DNA of 64,000 nucleotides, from positions 3,192,001 through 3,256,000 of the forward strand of contig NC_015388.1 in the NCBI RefSeq assembly GCF_000195295.1, in the 5' to 3' direction. A model generated the notes under the pieces. The model searched no databases and was not told the DNA's origin. It saw only the letters and a list, made by a program, of their open reading frames with translations. This DNA comes from Desulfobacca acetoxidans DSM 11109 (GTDB lineage: Bacteria > Desulfobacterota > Desulfobaccia > Desulfobaccales > Desulfobaccaceae). Below are positions 60,605-64,000 of the stretch, piece by piece (within the stretch, counting starts at the first letter, position 1; every line of letters starts with the position of its first letter). The translations under genes and the position numbers were made by a program.

Positions 60605-61305
60605 AAGCCGTTTTTCAAGATATCTTTGTAAAAAAAGAGGAGTCTAGCGCTTCCCAGATTGATGCTGTCGCCGTTTTTGAGTAAAACCCCCTGGGAATCA
60701 ATCTGCCGGCCACCAACCCGAACCACGCTCTCGCCGATAGGTTGGATGATAAAACCGAGGTCATCGGTTAGAGGCTGAAAAACAATCCGGGCGTGCTTAG
60801 GGTTTATGGTGGCTGCATCAAAGAGATGCACATGGGCCTGTCGGTGCCGCCCCAGAAGACTCCGTTGTTCCTTGAGAGTAAAATATCGGGGCAGTTCCCG
60901 CCCTCCCTTCGCAGGACTACCAATATCCAACAGGACCAGGTGGGCAATAATATGGGGAGGAAGTTCGCGGTCACTAGTTTCGTTTATCTCAGGTAAGCCT
61001 CCCCGGTCAGCCTCGGGCGACAAGGCGCTAGGCGGGCTTTCTGTAGAGAGGGATGCACCGGAGGCAGGTGGAAGGGGTGTTGCCGTTTCCGGCAGACTTT
61101 CAATAAATTCTTCAAGCCGTTTCTGACCGTCAACCTGGCCGGAAGACTCGATGCCCACCTGCGGGTGCGGCGAGGATGGGACCTCTGCGGGCTGGATTGA
61201 AATATCATCTAGCCCACTCAGGGGCGAAGCTGGCGCTTTTTGTTTCCGCTGCCTCAATTCTGCCAGCTTCTTGAGGAGATCAGGGCCCGTATGGTCTTTG
61301 CCCAT
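60601..61305 (-). CDS. FHA-domain protein
   Basis: A 234-residue soluble protein. The first 130 residues are polar and Pro/Ser-rich, probably disordered. An FHA domain occupies about 150-230: LLGRHRQAHVHLFD (Gly-Arg conserved), INPKHARIVF (the usual Ser-Arg-x-His reads Asn-Pro-Lys-His) and a late strand NGDSINLGSARLLFF. The Ser-to-Asn change and no clear NG before the last loop could weaken phosphothreonine binding. AAGGAG precedes the ATG. Sits 11 bases after the VWA-FHA gene and overlaps the phosphatase by 4. Confidence 0.82.
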   Translation of the reverse strand: MGKDHTGPDLLKKLAELRQRKQKAPASPLSGLDDISIQPAEVPSSPHPQVGIESSGQVDGQKRLEEFIESLPETATPLPPASGASLSTESPPSALSPEADRGGLPEINETSDRELPPHIIAHLVLLDIGSPAKGGRELPRYFTLKEQRSLLGRHRQAHVHLFDAATINPKHARIVFQPLTDDLGFIIQPIGESVVRVGGRQIDSQGVLLKNGDSINLGSARLLFFYKDILKNGL

Positions 61306-61316
61306 GTGATCGCTCC

Positions 61317-62948
61317 TTAATAACGAGTTCCGGTTAAGGGTCGGCGATCATAAAAGGCCAGGCTGACGCCGCCCAGGGTAATGGCATCCTGATCTTCCAG
61401 AGGGGCTGCTTCGGATATGGGTTTGTCGTTTAACTTTGTGCCACTAAAGCTACCCAAATCCTCTAGATGGTACATCTGCGTTTCGGCATCAAGGAAGATG
61501 CGGGCATGACCGGCGCGCTGCGGGTTGGGCCGGGAGACCGTATTATCAGAGAAAAGCAGGTAGATTCGGGCGTTATCATAAAGAGCCGGGTTTTCGTCGT
61601 CGTAACGCGTCAGGATGATTTCCTGATAGTGGAGATTCTTTGAGGAATCGAGCAGCGCAAAGAATATCGGCACCGGCGGGATGTTCAGACGCAGGCCCAC
61701 TTCACCGGGGGAGAAGAGGACCCGGGTGGAGGTACTGGATCCACTCCCTGGGGAGGTTGCCATCACCGAGTGCGCCTTGCCTTTAAGCAAAACGCGTACC
61801 GGTTCGGGAAGTTTAGAGGTTACTTTCCAGCGCCGCACCAGGAACCAGATAAGAAGCCCCAGACCCAACAGGGCAACCCCGGCCACTAAGCCCTGCCATA
61901 AGGGCTCTTGCCACCATTCCGGTGGCGGCTGAGGTAGCTGGACCGGTTCAGGTAAGGGAGTCGGAGCGGTTGCCCGAGGCGAAGGTTCTAGTGCCGGGAG
62001 CGGCGGGACCTGGGGGATAATAATAGGGGCCGGAGGCGGCTGGGGCTGCGGTTCGGCGGCCACATACAGGAACCGACGCTGGGTGCTCAATTCCTGCCCG
62101 GCAACGGATAATTTGAGCTGGGAAGTATATACTCCCACCGGGTTTTCGTAGGTGAAGCGTAAGATATATTGATTTTTCAGGTAGTCTAAAACCGTCTGAT
62201 ACAGGTTAGTTAAATCTGCGGCCTGAGGAGTAGAGAGGAAAGCACCCTGACTGGCAGAGGCAACTTTTTGCAAGTAATCAACCTGGGCCTTAGAACCAAA
62301 CCCCATAGCGTATATAGGAACCTGGGCACCTTTGATACGATCCAAGACGGCTTCTTCGGACACGGGGCTGCCTTCGTCCTTGCCGTCGGTGAGCAATATC
62401 ACCGCTGCCCTGGTAGTTGGTGCCTGAACGGCTCTTTCCATGGCCTCCAGGGTAGCCTGATAGAGCCAGGTCCATTGCTCTTTGGCCTCGAGATGCTGTA
62501 GTTGCTCCCGCACCTCGTGCTTCTTGGCGGCGAAATCTGACAGGTGATAGACCCCCTGGCCAAACGTGATTAAGGCGACGTGATCATCTTTTTCCAGTTC
62601 ATCGAGAAAGATGGCTGCGGCCTTCCTGGCTTCGGCCATGGGTTCGCCCTTCATGCTGCCGCTGACATCGATGGCCAGAACCACGCTTAAGGGGCTCTTG
62701 GCACTGGAGATAGGTTCCAGAGAGAAGTCTTTGATGGGCTGACCCTCGACACTGAGAGAGAAATTTTCCGGTGTCAGATTTTTAATGGGCCGGCCGGTTT
62801 TATCCAACACCGACAGGATCATCTCCACTGCGTGGTTCGGTTTGGATTGAATATCCAAAACGTGGAGTGCACCTAATTCCGCAGGCGTGGCCATTTGGGC
62901 CCAACAGAGAAATACTAGCAAGAATGCCAAAACCCGCCATATTACCAC
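61317..62948 (-). CDS. VWA-domain membrane protein with cytoplasmic FHA domain
   Basis: A 543-residue protein. The GTG at 62948 is chosen (GGAGG seven bases upstream) over one six codons earlier. After a signal peptide (to about ATPA), a von Willebrand A domain carries an intact MIDAS: DVSGS at 94-98 and LTDGKDEG near 187. A Pro-rich linker leads to one span (about 372-392, GLVAGVALLGLGLLIWFLV), then a C-terminal FHA-like domain (about 470-535: AGHARIFLD, DLGSFSGTKLND). The FHA site is imperfect (NGT reads SGT). Predicted topology: VWA outside, FHA in the cytoplasm, a way to pass a periplasmic binding signal inward. Confidence 0.85.
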   Translation of the reverse strand: MVIWRVLAFLLVFLCWAQMATPAELGALHVLDIQSKPNHAVEMILSVLDKTGRPIKNLTPENFSLSVEGQPIKDFSLEPISSAKSPLSVVLAIDVSGSMKGEPMAEARKAAAIFLDELEKDDHVALITFGQGVYHLSDFAAKKHEVREQLQHLEAKEQWTWLYQATLEAMERAVQAPTTRAAVILLTDGKDEGSPVSEEAVLDRIKGAQVPIYAMGFGSKAQVDYLQKVASASQGAFLSTPQAADLTNLYQTVLDYLKNQYILRFTYENPVGVYTSQLKLSVAGQELSTQRRFLYVAAEPQPQPPPAPIIIPQVPPLPALEPSPRATAPTPLPEPVQLPQPPPEWWQEPLWQGLVAGVALLGLGLLIWFLVRRWKVTSKLPEPVRVLLKGKAHSVMATSPGSGSSTSTRVLFSPGEVGLRLNIPPVPIFFALLDSSKNLHYQEIILTRYDDENPALYDNARIYLLFSDNTVSRPNPQRAGHARIFLDAETQMYHLEDLGSFSGTKLNDKPISEAAPLEDQDAITLGGVSLAFYDRRPLTGTRY

Positions 62949-63131
62949 AGTAAATCCTCCCTGCACAGCATGATCATTAACTCGGCAGTAAGCAGCTGCA
63001 ACCCTTAATACTGCCAGGTCCGGGACAACTCAGCCATAAATCTTCGGTGAGGTTACCGAAGGCTCTGCCTCCGACAGTATAACTCAATGTTTATCCTTGG
63101 AATCTTGCCCGACTGCCAATTAAGAAATTGA

Positions 63132-64000
63132 TCAGTCGCCGGAAAATTTCGGTGGCAAGGGAGTTCTAGGTTCCTCCACTACGGGCGTCCGCTCATAGTC
63201 GTCTTCCCGCGACCGGGTTCTTTTCTTTGTTTTTTTCGGGGGTTTCTTCTTAATCACCGTTAAGTCGTCGAAAATCATCGGCACTTCGAGATTCATGCCG
63301 TTGACCAGACGGATTATTCTGGTACGATCCTCGGGGTTTTTTACCTTACCGGCAACCTTGATTCTATCTTTCTGAAGCAAAACCTCGATATTAGGGAAAC
63401 CGCTGTCCCGAAGTTTGGTTTTTATGGCTTGGGACAAGACCAGTTTTTTGTTTTCTTGATTAACCGGAGGTGTCGCTGGCGCCGTGATTGGCTGGTTTGT
63501 CTCGGGAACCACCGGAGCGGGAGTAGAAACCCGGAGAACTGGGCGGGAAGCCGTGGTCGGAGCATTAGGGCTGAGAAGCTGAGGCTCTGTCAGAGTATCC
63601 TTTTTTGTTTCGGTTGAGGTCAGGCCCGGCGGAGGCGTTGGCTTGGCTGCCAGGGTTGGCGGTGGATCTGAAGGTTTAGGCGGTTTCGTTTCGGGCGCAG
63701 GAGGTGGAGGAAGGTCAGCCGGGCTATCTGAGGTGGGCGCCACGGGTTTGTTAGAGACCGCCAACTGCTTCTGATTCGGGGATTTTGGATGAGGTCCACC
63801 CGGACCATTCACAGACTTTCCCAACCCACCCCGTGAGGAAGTTCCTGGCTCAGAGGATGGTGGGGAAATATTTTTCCCGGATGGTGCAAGTGACTCGGCT
63901 GGAGACGGAAGTTTTGCTATAAGCTGCGGAGGTACCGCCCCATCGTGGTCTGGTCCCCTGGTCAAGGCGTTATAGATGATGGGAGAGGCTATAATAGCTA
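63132..64000 (-). CDS. Pro-rich protein with BON-like C-terminal domain (partial)
   Basis: The frame is open to the right edge: a hydrophobic run (AIIASPIIYNAL) precedes a TTG at 63965, so the gene starts outside the window and the TTG is not the true start. At least 289 residues. After a likely membrane segment comes a long Pro/Ser/Thr/Lys-rich linker (about 150 residues). The C-terminus at about residues 185-245 has a BON-like alpha-beta pattern (LRDSGFPNIEVLLQKDRIKVAGKVKNPEDR in outline) and a basic tail (KKKPPKKTKKRTRSRED). It could be the periplasmic end of a membrane kinase, but that is not visible here. Confidence 0.6.
   Translation of the reverse strand, partial: AIIASPIIYNALTRGPDHDGAVPPQLIAKLPSPAESLAPSGKNISPPSSEPGTSSRGGLGKSVNGPGGPHPKSPNQKQLAVSNKPVAPTSDSPADLPPPPAPETKPPKPSDPPPTLAAKPTPPPGLTSTETKKDTLTEPQLLSPNAPTTASRPVLRVSTPAPVVPETNQPITAPATPPVNQENKKLVLSQAIKTKLRDSGFPNIEVLLQKDRIKVAGKVKNPEDRTRIIRLVNGMNLEVPMIFDDLTVIKKKPPKKTKKRTRSREDDYERTPVVEEPRTPLPPKFSGD

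Noticed and set aside
52421-64000. Type VI secretion or Zorya anti-phage system
   Set aside because: FHA, PP2C and a MotA-like protein occur in those systems, but no Tss genes, ClpV, ZorB with OmpA domain or ZorC/D genes are present.

Overview
The window looks like chromosomal DNA of a Gram-negative anaerobe of the Desulfobacterota (former Deltaproteobacteria), perhaps related to Desulfobacca or Syntrophobacter. This is inference from the protein flavour: an NtrC-type regulator with a GAFTHA loop, hyp genes, lgt/lspA/rseP lipoprotein and envelope genes, many GTG/TTG starts, and intergenic DNA full of short dispersed repeats. No rRNA, tRNA, CRISPR array, integrase or transposase was seen.

Layout. 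1-3.5 kb: the start of a lipoyl E2 gene, an unknown protein, a sigma-54 response regulator and a HhH DNA-glycosylase-like protein, all on the minus strand. 4.1-5.2 kb: two small exported proteins (one with a 48-bp repeat, one Spy/CpxP-like). 5.8-9.5 kb: hypF-hypC-hypD for [NiFe]-hydrogenase maturation, without hypE. 9.6-17.3 kb: thioredoxin-fold protein, MFS exporter, D,D-carboxypeptidase, dtd, rpe, an exported Pcm and a multidomain muralytic enzyme. 17.8-21.7 kb: glycogen phosphorylase and phosphofructokinase. 21.8-30.5 kb: ileS-lspA-lgt, cdsA-dxr-rseP, a cupin and ruvX. 30.8-34.9 kb: a small exported protein, an exported histidine phosphatase, and a transporter/solute-binding fusion gene broken by a frameshift and a 121-bp insertion. 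35-41.6 kb: a DUF72 protein, leuD-leuB-asd, a small ORF, rsmD-coaD and a peptidase-like lipoprotein. 41.8-46.7 kb: a helicase-exonuclease fusion resembling MrfA+MrfB, then uvrC. 46.6-50.4 kb, minus strand: rpsB-tsf-pyrH-frr-uppS. 50.9-51.8 kb: a chagasin-like inhibitor and an unknown protein.

52.4-64 kb, minus strand: a compact operon of nine genes running in from beyond the right edge. In transcription order it encodes a proline-rich BON-like protein (partial), a membrane VWA-FHA protein, a second FHA protein, a PP2C phosphatase, a MotA/TolQ/ExbB-type channel subunit, two related single-span coiled-coil proteins, an exported TPR protein and an exported protein of about 1,090 residues with an internal duplication and an RHS-like tail. 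Spacing (two overlaps, gaps mostly under 100 bp) says they work together. The best reading is an ion-driven envelope machine with two ExbD/MotB-like partner subunits, phospho-signalling on the cytoplasmic side and large extracytoplasmic effectors or structural parts. I cannot match it to a named system, and it is the main candidate for an undescribed system here.

The second theme is the repeat population. A 107-121-bp element occurs in four full copies and two remnants; each full copy lies between near-identical 7-bp direct repeats and keeps the same short hydrophobic frame. Removing exactly 121 bp from the copy inside the transporter gene restores its reading frame, which is direct evidence of mobility. 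Palindromic GGTGGCACAGGC elements, CGAATACAAG elements and AACTCGAAACTC-type strings fill other gaps.
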